Assembly: GCF_040958095.1 (NCBI RefSeq)
Contig: NC_091175.1
Span: 19,004,287 to 19,068,286, forward strand
Length of the DNA: 64,000 nucleotides
From: Procambarus clarkii
Lineage: Eukaryota > Arthropoda > Malacostraca > Decapoda > Cambaridae
Direction: 5' to 3'
In this document: positions 1 to 11,657 of the stretch, piece by piece
How positions within the stretch are numbered: position 1 is the stretch's first letter
How the letters are laid out: every line of letters starts with the position of its first letter
Notes under the pieces: generated by a model
The model's database searches: none
What the model was told of the DNA's origin: nothing
What the model saw: only the letters and a program-made list of their open reading frames with translations
Made by a program: the position numbers and the translations under genes

Positions 1-690
1 CAGTGCAACAGCCACAGGGATTGGGGCACCACCCCCAAATTCTACCCAACAGACACCCAACCTGCCCCATCCCCTGTCAGCCCCCCACTAAGTACCCACC
101 TAGGGCACCCTCCCCCCACCCACCCCCCTCCCCCCACTCACCCCCCTTCTCCCCCTCACCCCTCTCCCCAGGACCTCCCTTCTCCCCCATCCCCCATGCC
201 CTCCCTTCTCCCACATGCCTTCCCGTCTCTCCCACCCCCATGCCCTCCCTTCTCCCCCTCCCCCCTAAGCCCCCCACTCTCCCCCACCCCACCTAAGTCT
301 TCCCCTCTCCCCCACTCCCCTAAACCCTCCCCTCTTCCTCACCCACCTCAGCCCTCCCTTTTCCCCCACGCCCCCCAAGCCCTCCACCCTTTTCTCTCCC
401 CCCAAGCCCCCCCATCTCCCCTATCCCCCACAGCCTCTCCTCCCCCCATGCTTCCCCAACCCTCCCTCTCTTACCCACCCCCTGTACCCTCCCCCTCTTA
501 TCCACCCCCTGTACCCTCCCCCTCTTATCCACCCCCTGTACCCTCCCCCTCTTATCCACCCCCTGTACCCTCCCCCTCTCCCCCACCACCCCAAGCCCTC
601 CCTCCTCCACCAATCCCCCCGTGCCAGGTCCCCCCAGCTCCCACTCACCCCAGATCCCAAAGGTCCCCCCCCAGAAAAGAAGCAGAAGAG
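1..690 (+). repeat. C-rich, proline-coding low-complexity tract upstream of the LINE endonuclease
   Basis: The strand is almost purely C with some T and A, so all three forward frames read as proline-rich peptide. A 27-bp unit (core CTCTTATCCACCCC) is repeated about four times at 466-585. The endonuclease frame is already open upstream of position 704 and reads through lysine-rich codons at 660-700, so the tract probably encodes the proline-rich linker that precedes the endonuclease in this LINE type. C-run length changes would explain why the longest open frames here (3-296 and 196-747) are not in the endonuclease frame. Confidence 0.7.
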
Positions 691-706
691 AGTCAGTTTC
701 AGGGTG

Positions 707-3533
707 ATGTACTCGAACATAGATGGGATCACAAGCAAGACAAGTGAACTAAGGGAAAGAGCACAAGAAGTTAACCCAGATGTAATCGGACTCACTGAAA
801 CAAAACTCTCTGGAATCATAACGAATGCCGTGTTTCCCCAGGAGTATACAGTAATAAGGAAAGAGAGGGAAGGTAGAGGAGGAGGCGGAGTGGCCCTACT
901 CATGAGAAGGGAATGGAGTTTTAAGGAGATGGCCATCCCGGGCTGTGAGGAGTTCAGAGACTACATAGCAGGCACCATAACAATGGGAGGACCAAGAATA
1001 GTAGTAGTAGTAATATACAACCCTCCACCAAATGACAGGAGACCCAGTCAAGAGTATGAAAACAACAACAAGGCAGTTAACACTATAATTGAGAGGGCAG
1101 CCTCTGCTGCCTGTAGAAATAGATCCCACCTGCTCATCATGGGCGACTTCAATCACGGAAAGATTGACTGGGAGAACAAGGAACCGCATGGAGGCGAGGA
1201 TACGTGGAGAGCCAAACTATTGGAGGTGGTGACAAGCAACTTTTTAACGCAGCATGTCGGAGAACCCACAAGGATGAGAGGCAATGACGAACCAGCGAGA
1301 CTCGACCTAGTCTTCACTCTGAACGACTCCGACATAAGAGAAATCGGTTTTGAGGACCCAGTAGGAATGAGCGACCACAGTGTACTGGTGTTTGAGTACT
1401 TGATTGAAGAAGGGTTATTGAACTCGAGGAGGGATACCGAAACCAAAAGGTTAGCATACCGAAAGGGAAACTATGAGGGGATAAGAAAATTCCTAACAGA
1501 TATAGCATGGGAAACAGAGCTCAGGGGAAAGACGGCCCAAGATATGATGGATTACATCACGCAGAAGTGCAAGGACGCAGCAAACAAGTTTGTCCCAGTC
1601 CAAAAGGAAAACAGAGAAATGAAGATGAGAAACCCATGGTTTAATCAAAGATGTAGGCTAGCTAAGCAGCAAAGTAAAAGGGCATGGAGAAACTATAGGA
1701 ATAACAGGACACTGGAGAGCAGAGAAAGATACCAGAATGCCAGGAATGAATATGTCAGGATGAGAAGAGAGGCAGAAAGACAATACGAAAATGACATCGC
1801 AAGCAAGGCAAAGACTCAGCCTAAATTGTTGCATAGCCACATTAGGAGAAAGACAACAGTAAAGGAACAGGTTATGAGATTAAGGATAGGGGCGGAAGGA
1901 TTCACTACAAATGACAAGGAAGTGTGTGAGGAATTGAATAAGAAATTCCAGGAGGTCTTCACCTTAGAACAAGGAGAAATTCCAGAGGTAAGTGAGGGAA
2001 TAGCTAACCAGGAACCACTGGAAGAGTTTGAGATTACCAGTGGGGAAGTAAGGAAGTGTTTACTAGAGTTGGACGTGACGAAGGCTATAGGCCCAGATGG
2101 AATCTCCCCTTGGGTTCTAAAGGAAGGAGCAAGAGAACTGAGCCTACCACTCTCCATAGTGTATAACAAATCACTGGCAACAGGGGAACTGCCAGATACT
2201 TGGAAAGCAGCTAACGTAGTCCCGATATACAAGAAAGGGGATAGACAGGAGGCACTGAACTACAGGCCAGTGTCCCTAACCTGCATACCATGCAAGCTGA
2301 TGGAGAAGATTGTGCGAAAAAAAACTAGTGGAGCATCTGGAGCGAAGGAACTTTGTAACACAGCATCAACATGGGTTCAGGGATGGCAGGTCCTGCCTCA
2401 CAGGGTTACTTGAATTCTACGACCAGGCAACAAAAATAAGGCAAGAAAGAGAAGGGTGGGCAGACTGCATATTTTTGGATTGTCAGAAAGCCTTTGATAC
2501 AGTGCCACACAAGAGACTAGTGCGAAAGTTGGAGATGCAGGCTGGAGTGAGAGGGAAGGTACTCCGGTGGATAGAGGAATACCTAAGCAACAGGAGACAA
2601 CGAGTCTGTGTGAGGGGTGAGGTCTCAGATTGGCGAGACGTCACAAGTGGAGTCCCGCAGGGGTCAGTCCTTGGACCTATACTGTTTCTGGTATATGTAA
2701 ATGATCTCCCAGAGGGTATAGACTCGTTCCTCTCAATGTTTGCCGACGATGCAAAAATTATGAGGAGGATTGAAACAGAGGATGATAGTAGGAGGCTACA
2801 AGATGACCTGGATAGACTGAGTGAATGGTCCAACAAATGGCTGTTGAAGTTCAACCCGAGTAAATGCAAAGTAATGAAACTAGGCAGTGGAAACAGGAGG
2901 CCAGGCACAGGATACAGAATAGGAGATGAAGTACTTAATGAAACAGACAGAGAGAAAGATCTAGGAGTTGATATCACACCAAACCTGTCTCCTGAAGCCC
3001 ACATAAAGAGAATAACGTCTGCGGCATATGCGAGGCTGGCTAACATCAGAACGGCGTTCAGGAACCTGTGTAAGGAATCATTCAGAATCTTGTACACCAC
3101 ATATGTAAGACCAATCCTGGAGTATGCGGCCCCAGCATGGAGCCCGTACCTTGTCAAGCACAAGACGAAGCTGGAAAAAGTCCAAAGGTATGCTACTAGA
3201 CTAGTCCCAGAACTAAGAGGCATGAGTTATGAGGAAAGGCTGCGGGAAATGCACCTCACGACACTGGAAGACAGAAGAGTAAGGGGGGACATGATCACAA
3301 CCTACAAAATCCTCAGGGGAATCGACCGGGTAAACAAGGATGAACTTTTCAACACTGGTGGGACGCGAACAAGGGGACACAGGTGGAAGCTGAGTACCCA
3401 AATGAGCCACAGAGACGTTAGAAAGAACTTTTTCAGTGTCAGAGTAGTTAGCAAATGGAATGCATTAGGAAGTGATGTGGTGGAGGCTGACTCCATTCAC
3501 AGTTTCAAATGTAGATATGATAGAGCCCAATAG
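707..3533 (+). pseudogene. L2/CR1-type LINE endonuclease-reverse transcriptase, one frameshift
   Basis: This is the main ORF of a non-LTR retrotransposon. An apurinic-type endonuclease comes first: TETK with its catalytic Glu near residue 32 (counting from 704), GDFNH near residues 147-151, and SDHS near 223. The reverse transcriptase follows: YRPVSLTC near residue 520, then GVPQGSVLGP and the catalytic FADD at 2739-2750. The reading frame changes once, in a run of eight A at 2317-2324: the first part is open to 2413 in one frame, and the rest is open from 2310 to the stop at 3531-3533 in another. Seven A would keep one frame, so a single-base gain is the simplest cause. The frame is open upstream of the ATG at 707, so the true start lies in the proline-rich tract or off the window. 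The LINE identity is secure; the L2/CR1 assignment is from motif style. Confidence 0.93.
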
Positions 3534-3620
3534 GCTCAGGAATCTGTACACCAGTTGATTGACGGTTGAGAGGCGGGACCAAAGAGCCAGAGCTCAACCC
3601 CCGCAAGCACAATTAGGTGA
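3534..3620 (+). mobile_element. 3' UTR of the LINE, ending in an AATTAGGTGAGTACA-type tail
   Basis: Directly after the stop codon lies a short 3' UTR containing GGCGGGACCAAAGAGCCAG and GCTCAACCCCCGCAAGCAC, ending in AATTAGGTGAGTACA. The same segment recurs at 3700-3783, at 29331-29407, and inverted at 43967-44035. This is what the recognition tail of a LINE and its SINE partners should look like. Confidence 0.85.
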
Positions 3621-3623
3621 GTA

Positions 3624-3783
3624 CAGTGGTGTGGTGGAGGTAGACTCCATACACAGTTTCAAATATAGATAAGATAGAGCACAATATGAACAGGAAACTG
3701 TACACCGGTTGATTGACAATTGAGAGGCGGAACCAAAGAGCCAGAGCTCAACCCCCGCAATCAAAATTAGGTGAGTACACAGT
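3624..3783 (+). mobile_element. Second, 5'-truncated copy of the same LINE 3' end, in tandem
   Basis: The sequence repeats the last codons (from GGTGGAGGTAGACTCC) and the 3' UTR of the upstream LINE with scattered substitutions, again ending in AATTAGGTGAGTACA. It starts 4 bp after the first copy ends. It is either an independent short insertion into the first tail or a slippage product of reverse transcription. Confidence 0.8.
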
Positions 3784-4300
3784 GGTAAAGTAACCACACT
3801 TTTATAATACTCTCGTACAATACAATTATCTCCTGCCTTTTGGGATATATTTAACATTCTCTATGGTTTTTTCTCCAGTTTGATCCTATTTAAGATTATT
3901 CATTTTTGTTCCTTGATAAAGTAACTGCCATTAGGTATTGCAATTTTCTCATACAGATACAGTTAGGTTCACATTAATGCCTTTTACATTACTTCCAACC
4001 ATTAGATAGTTTAAGTTGTCTCTTGCAATTACATTTAATATCATGATCGTTTAGCACACTCTAATATCTACGTTTAAACATTCACCTTTACCTATCCTTA
4101 AGGCGCCCTTCTGCACGCTCTTACATATGTCAAAAAAGCTTCTTGTTTACTGTTTCTTAAGTTTTCTTGCTTCTTGTTATTCTGTTCCTTTAAAATTATT
4201 ACCTCAGAAACTGGTGTTATGAACTTGAAGTGAACTAATTTATACGACTCTTTATTCATTATCTGATATCGTCCTTTTCTAATTCCAATTTTGTTTTACT
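3784..4300. other. AT-rich sequence with no recognised feature
   Basis: No long open frame, repeat or splice pattern is convincing here. Confidence 0.5.
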
Positions 4301-4490
4301 CAACCACTTGGGCTGGACGGTAGAGCAACGGTCTCCCTTCATGCAGGGCGGCGTTCAATCCCCGACTGTCCACCAAGTGGTTGGGCACCATTCCTTTCCC
4401 TCCGTCCCATCCCAAATCCTTATCCTGACCCCTTCCCAGTGCTGTTTACCCGTAATGGCTTGGCGCTTTCTCCCGATAGTTCCATTTCAC
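4301..4490 (+). mobile_element. tRNA-derived SINE, family S2 (copy 1)
   Basis: A tRNA-like head starts CAACCACTTGGGCTGG. It has an A-box-like stretch (GGACGGTAGAGCAACGG), a B-box-like stretch (GCGTTCAATCCCCGAC) and a closing stem that pairs with the start (CCAAGTGGTTGG). A body with CCCATCCCAAATCCTTATCC and AATGGCTTGGCGCTT follows. Two further copies lie at 32280-32462 (+) and 62239-62381 (-), so family membership is seen within the window. Confidence 0.85.
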
Positions 4491-4740
4491 TCTTGTTACT
4501 GTATCTGTCGTCCAGGAACGAGACGAGTCGGGTGCTGGGCTGCTGGTCCCTGGTGCTGTGGTTCGACACCTGGAAGAAGAGTGTTATATATTGGGCTGCG
4601 GCTGCTGCAGTCCTCCTCCGCCCACACACACTCTGGCTCACCTCTGTGTCAGGTGAGATCTGTGACGCAGCTTCTACATCCAGTGGGATGATCATGTCAG
4701 TACTAGATGGGGGAGTTGTGGACCCATCTGTGTGTCCAGT

Positions 4741-4920
4741 TACAGCCCCGCTCCTGTGCCAGGTAAGTCCACTACGGGCTCACCATTGCCCGTGCTACTT
4801 GCCCCGCTCCTGTGGCAGGTAAGTCCACTACGGGCTCACCATAGCCCGTGCTACTTGCCCTGCTCCTGTGGCAGGTAAGTCCACTACGGGATCACCATAG
4901 CCCGTACTACTTGGAACATT
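4741..4920 (+). repeat. 56-bp tandem repeat, three copies
   Basis: The units contain CAGGTAAGTCCACTACGGG and CCCGTGCTACTTGC and recur at spacing 56 (4761, 4817, 4873). Each unit holds a perfect splice-donor-like CAGGTAAGT, which gives a false exon end at 4760. The segment 4491-4740 before it shows no feature. Confidence 0.85.
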
Positions 4921-6573
<1,653 letters not shown>

Positions 6574-6679
6574 GGGGACTGTTGATTGGGTTGGGCATGT
6601 TTCATCTGCTGCTGCTCTACAGGAAGAGACTAGAGGCGAAGGAGGCGCTGCTAGAGGCCAAAGAGGACTCCTACGACAG
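6574..6679 (+). CDS. Candidate host exon: transmembrane segment and charged juxtamembrane region
   Basis: The 106-bp segment is bounded by a plausible acceptor (ATCTTGCAG) and donor (CAG before GTTGGC). It encodes a hydrophobic run, GLLIGLGMFHLLLLY, followed at once by basic RKR and then a charged helix-like stretch (LEAKEALLEAKEDSYD). That is the usual arrangement of a single-pass membrane protein at the cytoplasmic face. An in-frame stop just upstream means the acceptor is needed. The exon ends after two bases of a codon, and the next candidate exon (7441) begins with the base that completes it. I do not recognise the family; upstream exons were not found in the window. Intron 6680-7440 holds a (TA)n tract and a 29-bp minisatellite. 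Confidence 0.55.
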
Positions 6680-6707
6680 GTTGGCTCCTCTACTGTCCTG
6701 TTGAACA

Positions 6708-6756
<49 letters not shown>
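6708..6756. repeat. (TA)n microsatellite
   Basis: About 24 TA units inside the proposed intron. The 6757-7000 stretch after it is AT-rich with no feature. Confidence 0.97.
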
Positions 6757-6759
<3 letters not shown>

Positions 6760-7000
6760 CCTTTGATTTCTGAATTATAATTTTTTTTAAAACAGCTCAG
6801 ATAAAGATATACATGGAGCAAAAAGTCTTGAGATTATAAAGTGAATATATGCGTATGGAATATTTATTAATTTTTATTTTTGTCATTATATAGTGTTTTT
6901 TATTTTGTAATTGAATTTACATTTAATATTTTCTAACATTAAACGTGCAATTGAAACATCAAAAACTTAAAGACAGTTACTGCTTGTTTATAGAACTCCC

Positions 7001-7315
7001 TGTCATGCTCTGGGATAGATAGGTTATCTCGTTATGCCCTGGGATAGACAGGTTATCGCGTCATGCTCTGGGATAGACAGGTTATCCCGTCATGCTCTGG
7101 GATAGACAGGTTATCCCGTCATGCTCTGGGATAGACAGGTTATCCCGTCATGCTCTGGGAAAGACAGGTTACCCCGTCATGCTCTGGGATAGACAGGTTA
7201 TCCCGTTATGCCCTGGGATAGACAGGCTATCCTGTCATTCCCTGGTATAAACAGGCTATCCTGTCATTCCCCGGGATAGACAGGTTATCCCGTCATTCCC
7301 CGGGATAGACAGGTT
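7001..7315 (+). repeat. 29-bp minisatellite, about 11 copies
   Basis: The unit core is ATGCTCTGGGATAGACAGG with TTATCCCGTC. Spacing measured between units is 29 bp (7005, 7034). Later units diverge (CATTCCCCGGGATAGAC). Confidence 0.93.
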
Positions 7316-7440
7316 CACTCCCTGGGTTCCAAACTGTTTATACTGTATTCTCCATTATACCAATTAATATACATTTAGTATAACTATTGTAGGAATGACA
7401 ATCGAAGGTATACTTAATTCATCTTTGTTTTTTTAAGCAG

Positions 7441-7531
7441 ATACGATGACGAAATGGACACCACCGTTCAGGATGCTGGCAACACTCACACAGACTCAGA
7501 CACAGCATCCACTCACGACTACATTCTTCAG
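7441..7531 (+). CDS. Candidate host exon: acidic, Ser/Thr-rich cytoplasmic tail
   Basis: It follows a strong acceptor (TTTTTTTAAGCAG). Joined in phase to the 6574-6679 exon it reads RYDDEMDTTVQDAG, then THTDSDTASTHDYILQ, an acidic Thr/Ser-rich tail. The frame then reads GTG TAG, so there are two readings. Either the protein stops at 7535-7537 with C-terminal LQV, or CAG is followed by a GT donor at 7532 and splicing continues to 7972. The second joins in phase 0 to a frame ending in TAG at 8041. Transcript data would decide between them. Confidence 0.55.
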
Positions 7532-7560
7532 GTGTAGTGTCCACATACAGTTGTATTTGT

Positions 7561-7811
7561 CTCATCTCAAGTCTACCTGTAGCCAGCTGACTCATCTCAA
7601 GTCTACCTGTAGCCAGCTGACTCATCTCAAGTCTACCTGTAGCTGGCTGACTCATCTCAAGTCTACCTGTAGATAGCTGACTCATCTCAAGTCTACCTGT
7701 AGCTGGCTGACTCATCTCAAGTCTACCTGTAGCTGGCTGACTCATCTCAAGTCTACCTGTAGCTGGCTGACTCATCTCAAGTCTACCTGTAGCTAGCTGA
7801 CTCATCTCAAA
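7561..7811 (+). repeat. 30-bp minisatellite, about 8 copies
   Basis: The unit contains CTCATCTCAAGTCTACCTG and TAGCTGGCTGA at an exact 30-bp spacing. It begins 24 bp after the possible stop codon of the candidate gene. Confidence 0.95.
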
Positions 7812-7971
7812 TCGACAGACATCTAGGAACTGCCTGATATCATGTCTAGACAAAGCTGTAGATGCCTCATCTAAGACTATATCTTTGAAACTGTCATGTC
7901 AGATCTAGTACTCTGGACACTGACCTTACCCATCGTGGTAAAATGGACGGGCTCACCCTGGTGGGCACCAG

Positions 7972-8043
7972 GAGATTGACATCAATACCCCACGTGCCCA
8001 GGCGAATGACATCACTACCCAAGTACCCAGTGACCGATACTAG
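7972..8043 (+). CDS. Possible terminal exon of the membrane-protein gene
   Basis: After the acceptor-like GGGCACCAG, the frame starting GAG ATT GAC reads EIDINTPRAQANDITTQ, then VPSDRY and TAG at 8041-8043. It is in phase 0 with the end of the 7441-7531 exon, and a TAA lies in the same frame upstream of the acceptor, as expected for intron. The polypyrimidine tract is weak. An overlapping frame (7943-8173) is also open, so this exon is a hypothesis. Confidence 0.3.
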   Translation, partial: EIDINTPRAQANDITTQVPSDRY

Positions 8044-8603
8044 TACCCAGGTAGGGTTCAGTCACCGGGGGCATTATCAGGAGACCGTCAGGAACAAGGT
8101 AACAAGCCTGCAGTCAGTCCTCATAAACAGACTAAATATTCATTTATGCAGCATACAAACTCACGTTTTATGACGGAAACCATTTGGCACACGACTCTCA
8201 ACTGTTGAATATCGAACTTTTCTCGAAGATCTTCGAAGAAAGAAAGACTTCGGTGACTTCATCTGTTGGAGTCGCACCTCTGTAAATGATTTACAAACGT
8301 GCTACAATTATATGTAATTGCCATCAGGACGTAACCACTGATTAGCTGGCAGCCTGTCTCGCCAGACGAACTCGACTCCAAACCTCCTAAACGCGTGTCA
8401 ACCTTCTCCGTGAAGGAATATCACTATGATCAGACCATGTGTGACATTCATCATGGTAGATCAATACATTTCTTGTGTTTATATTACAAAATTGATTGCA
8501 CAATGTATGATAGCACAATTTCTTTGTACTCTATATAGATTATAACTCTCTCTTTCTCTCTCTCTTCGAGAAAAGGCAAATAGAAAACGGCGCAGAAGGG
8601 ATT
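8044..8603. other. Unassigned sequence, possible 3' UTR of the candidate gene
   Basis: No repeat or domain recognised. Confidence 0.4.
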
Positions 8604-8895
8604 GACTATGTATACAATGATTGTCAAAAGCTGTACAACTCCGTCCCGCATAAAAGGATCCAATAGAAACTTGAGAACAAAGCGATAATATAATAATGTA
8701 ATAATATTATATATAATGTGACTATAAGCGATGCAGTGGGTGATGGGATACCTCTCGGATTGGAAACAGAGACTAGCGGTGAGGGAGAAGACGGTGCGTC
8801 GTGAGATCACACTTGGGGGTGCCGCAGGGATCGACTCTGGGAGCCAGCCTGTTCCTAATACTATTCAACGACCGGATAGAGTAAATAAGATCACT
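8604..8895 (+). pseudogene. Decayed LINE reverse-transcriptase fragment
   Basis: Translation in shifting frames gives NDCQKLYNSVPHKRIQ (8612-8665), which matches the RT motif DCQKAFDTVPHKRL of the LINE at 0.7-3.5 kb. It then gives LGVPQGSTLGASLFLILFND (8811-8872), matching GVPQGSVLGPILFLVYVND. An AT-rich insertion (8680-8715) and stops lie between. The family is L2/CR1-like and the copy is older and more diverged than the first LINE. Confidence 0.85.
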
Positions 8896-9015
8896 CGTAT
8901 GGCTTTTTAAACTGAGGAGATGAATCAGAACGAGAGATGCCTGAAAATGGTCATTGGGAGCCCTTGGATGCTCTTCAGAGACTTGGGAGAGGTAAATTGA
9001 TGGATTGGAAGTATA

Positions 9016-9272
9016 GCCTGACGGATGAGTGGACATCGCTCGAGATTCGTAGTCCTAAGGTTCCGGGTTCGATCCCCGGCGGAAGCGGAAACAAATGGGA
9101 AGAGTTTCCTTCACCCTGATGGACTGTTCACCTAGCAATAAATAGGTACTTGGGGGTTAGACAGCTGCTTTGAGCTGCTTCCTGGGGGTGTGTAACAAAA
9201 ACGAGGCCTGGTTAAGGACCGGGCCGCTGGGACGGTAAGCCCCGAAATCATCTCAAGATAACTTCAAGATAG
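9016..9272 (+). mobile_element. tRNA-derived SINE, family S1 with tail type 1
   Basis: A tRNA-like head (B box GGGTTCGATCCCCGG at 9062) is followed by the S1 body (AAACAAATGGGA, TTTCCTTCACCCTGATG, ACCTAGCAATAAATAGGTAC, GCTGCTTCCTGGGGG). The LINE-derived tail follows (GGCCTGGTTAAGGACCGGG, CCCCGAAATCATCTCAAGA). The full-length sister copy is at 35017-35272. Confidence 0.9.
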
Positions 9273-9394
9273 GCATTGTTCAAAATGTGAAAAATGTGAA
9301 AATTTGAACACAACACATTATCAATGATGCGGTTCATATACACAAGAAAGTTCGCCAATAGATTTAAAAACCTACCTAGCCTTACCCAACTTAA

Positions 9395-9465
9395 TGTAGT
9401 CTAACCTAGCCTAACCTAACCTAACCTAACCTAACCTAACCTAACCTAACCTAGCTTAACCCAAA
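9395..9465 (-). repeat. Short interstitial (TTAGG)n, arthropod telomere-type
   Basis: About ten consecutive CCTAA units on the + strand with degenerate flanks. Similar short runs occur at 22175-22260, 36925-36942, 42716-42737 and 60205-60300, mostly inside MITEs, so this is probably element-borne and not a former chromosome end. Confidence 0.85.
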
Positions 9466-9526
9466 CGAACCTAACACAACCTCCCCTAAACTAATCCACC
9501 TGTATATGTGAGGTCAGGTGTAAATA

Positions 9527-10171
9527 TCTGTATGATGATCTAGACCCACAGAGACGTGTATGATGATCTAGACCCACAGAGACGTGTATGATGATCTAGA
9601 CCCACAGAGACGTGTATGATGATCTAGACCCACAGAGACGTGTATGATGATCTAGACCCACAGAGACGTGTATGATGATCTAGACCCACAGAGACGTGTA
9701 TGATGATCTAGACCCACAGAGACGTGTATGATGATCTAGACCCACAGAGACGTGTATGATGATCTAGACCCACAGAGACGTGTATGATGATCTAGACCCA
9801 CAGAGACGTGTATGATGATCTAGACCCACAGAGACGTGTATGATGATCTAGACCCACAGAGACGTGTATGATGATCTAGACCCACAGAGACGTGTATGAT
9901 GATCTAGACCCACAGAGACGTGTATGATGATCTAGACCCACAGAGACGTGTATGATGATCTAGACCCACAGAGACGTGTATGATGATCTAGACCCACAGA
10001 GACGTGTATGATGATCTAGACCCACAGAGACGTGTATGATGATCTAGACCCACAGAGACGTGTATGATGATCTAGACCCACAGAGACGTGTATGATGATC
10101 TAGACCCACAGAGACGTGTATGATGATCTAGACCCACAGAGACGTGTATGATGATCTAGACCCACAGAGAC
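9527..10171 (+). repeat. 28-bp satellite, about 23 near-identical copies
   Basis: The unit (GTGTATGATGATCTAG plus ACCCACAGAGAC) repeats at exactly 28 bp (for example 9556, 9584) with essentially no variation across about 640 bp. Such homogeneity points to recent expansion or to assembly collapse or expansion. No frame is conserved because 28 is not a multiple of three. Confidence 0.97.
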
Positions 10172-10531
10172 GACATGATTGGCCAAAATAATCAGCTTCG
10201 TGATGATGCAGTGTTGTGACTGTTTAATGGTGTTGCAGCTGTCTCCTTGTGTTGCAACGGCTTACTCATGTTGCAAATGTTGTGTTGAAGGTAAAGGAAT
10301 TGTGTGTGTAAACATTGCAAGAAGTAACTTGTAAATGTTTACCAATAAGACTAATTTTTTGTGTGTGTAAACTAACATTATTTCTATAAATACAGATAGT
10401 TACTGCTCACTATTAGCTCATAGACGTGTATATAATTGATTTTAAGTCATTGTTACATAGAGTTGTTGCTGTTGGCAGTCAGTCAGTTGCCATATGATTG
10501 ATTATATGCAGCAACTCGAGCCATGAATATA
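10172..10531. other. AT-rich sequence with no recognised feature
   Basis: A few imperfect TTGCA repeats only. Confidence 0.5.
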
Positions 10532-10884
10532 CAGCCTATCCATCTGTTTTGGTAGTACTTTTAGTACCGATGAGGACCATAGTACATGTACCGACGTACA
10601 ACACAAATTGAAAGTAGAAATCTGTACTATTGAATTTGACAAACCGGAGAAGATTTTGTATTTGTTGCAAAAGACCACCTAACCTAACCTTCCTAGGCCT
10701 AATACACGCTATCTGAGACTTAATATAATACATATGTGTGCTATACTAGGCTTTAGGAATATTTTTTTCAGACACTATAACGTGAATAGTACCAAATTCT
10801 ACTATCTAACTGCTTAGTACGTCAATGTTTGTACTGTGGTGTACATAGTTACAAAAGCTACTATCTAAACAGAAAGATCGGTTG
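10532..10884 (+). mobile_element. MITE with long terminal inverted repeats, family M1 (copy 1)
   Basis: The left end (CAGCCTATCCATCTGTTTT) and the right end (AACAGAAAGATCGGTTG) are imperfect inverted repeats. The match extends inward through GTAC-rich sequence (CGACGTAC, CAAATTGAAAGTAGAAAT and its mirror). A second copy in opposite orientation lies at 53319-53695, and the end of a third at 50383-50452. No transposase frame is present, so it is non-autonomous. Confidence 0.8.
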
Positions 10885-11064
10885 GAATATAAATGTATCA
10901 GATCATCAATTTTTTTTAGCTTATTGATGTATATTGATGATTTTGTCACGCCTGGACTTACAAAGAAACGGTCAGACGTTTCGAATTATTGTGTAAATAT
11001 TTGTATTGACAGTAACAATTAAAAAATAATTATTCCGTTTGTTGTAGTTATCTTATCCTATTAA

Positions 11065-11332
11065 GGACCCGGATTCACGAAGCAGTTACGCAAGTACTTA
11101 CGAGCGTGTACACCTTTCCCTCAATCTTTGACGGCTTTGGTTACATTTATTAAACGTTTTACAAGCATGAAAACTTGCCAATCAACTGTTTTTATTGTTA
11201 TAAACAGCCTCCTGGTGCTTCAGAGCTCATTAACTGTTTAATAATTGTAAACAAAGCCGCCAAAGATTGAGAAATGATGAACAGGTTCGTAAGTGCTTGC
11301 GTAACTGCTTCATGAATCTGGCCCCCGGCTCT
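11065..11332. mobile_element. Palindromic MITE, family M2
   Basis: The ends are long imperfect inverted repeats: GGACCCGGATTCACGAAGC with CAGTTACGCAAGTACTTACG on the left, matched by the reverse complement of GTAAGTGCTTGCGTAACTG with CTTCATGAATCTGGCCCC on the right. Inner arms also pair (CAATCTTTGACGGCTTTG). A truncated relative lies at 62100-62215. Confidence 0.8.
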
Positions 11333-11335
11333 TGG

Positions 11336-11636
11336 TGTGTCTGAACCGGGGGCGCGGCCCTCCGGCCGTTTGCTTGGCGTCATTGGGACCCCCCCTCCCC
11401 TTCCCCCTATCCGCCGTTCGGAGACGATTGGTCTCGAATTCTCGGGCAAGGCATCGTACCTCGGTGTGGAAGTGGCCAACCTGGACATGTTCCGGGTGAG
11501 TGTGGCAGATGTTAGTGGGGTGCAGCTCCTCACCAACCATCGAGCGCTTGTGAAGTTCAGCTCTCCGGCTGTTTAATCATGATTTGGTGGCCCGTTATCA
11601 TGGCCGCTTGTTTTCCCTCCCTGCTGACGGTTTTAT
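11336..11636 (+). pseudogene. N-terminal fragment of the ORF1-only element
   Basis: The frame reads GLEFSGKASYLGVEVANL, then GVQLLTNHRALVKFSSP, and after one frameshift DLVARYHGRLFSLPADG. These match the ORF1 copies at 43.7 and 50.5 kb (GLEFSGQAGYPEV; GVQLLTNHRMLVKFRSP; HYDGRSFTLPDDG). It is cut off at about 11636 where family-M3 MITE sequence begins. Confidence 0.85.
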
Positions 11637-11657
11637 GGATGAAAAACGGTTTACACA

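Noticed and set aside
4640..4760. Exon ending at a perfect CAGGTAAGT donor, encoding a Cys-containing segment
   Set aside because: The donor lies in a 56-bp tandem repeat that carries the same CAGGTAAGT in every unit, so the signal is not independent evidence.
7943..8173. Open frame of 76 residues overlapping the proposed third exon
   Set aside because: No acceptor in phase with the upstream exon supports it, and the composition is not distinctive. The phase-0 frame at 7972-8043 is preferred but weak.
9395..9465. Relic of a chromosome end
   Set aside because: The TTAGG-type run is short and degenerate, and similar runs in this window lie inside MITEs (M3, M4).
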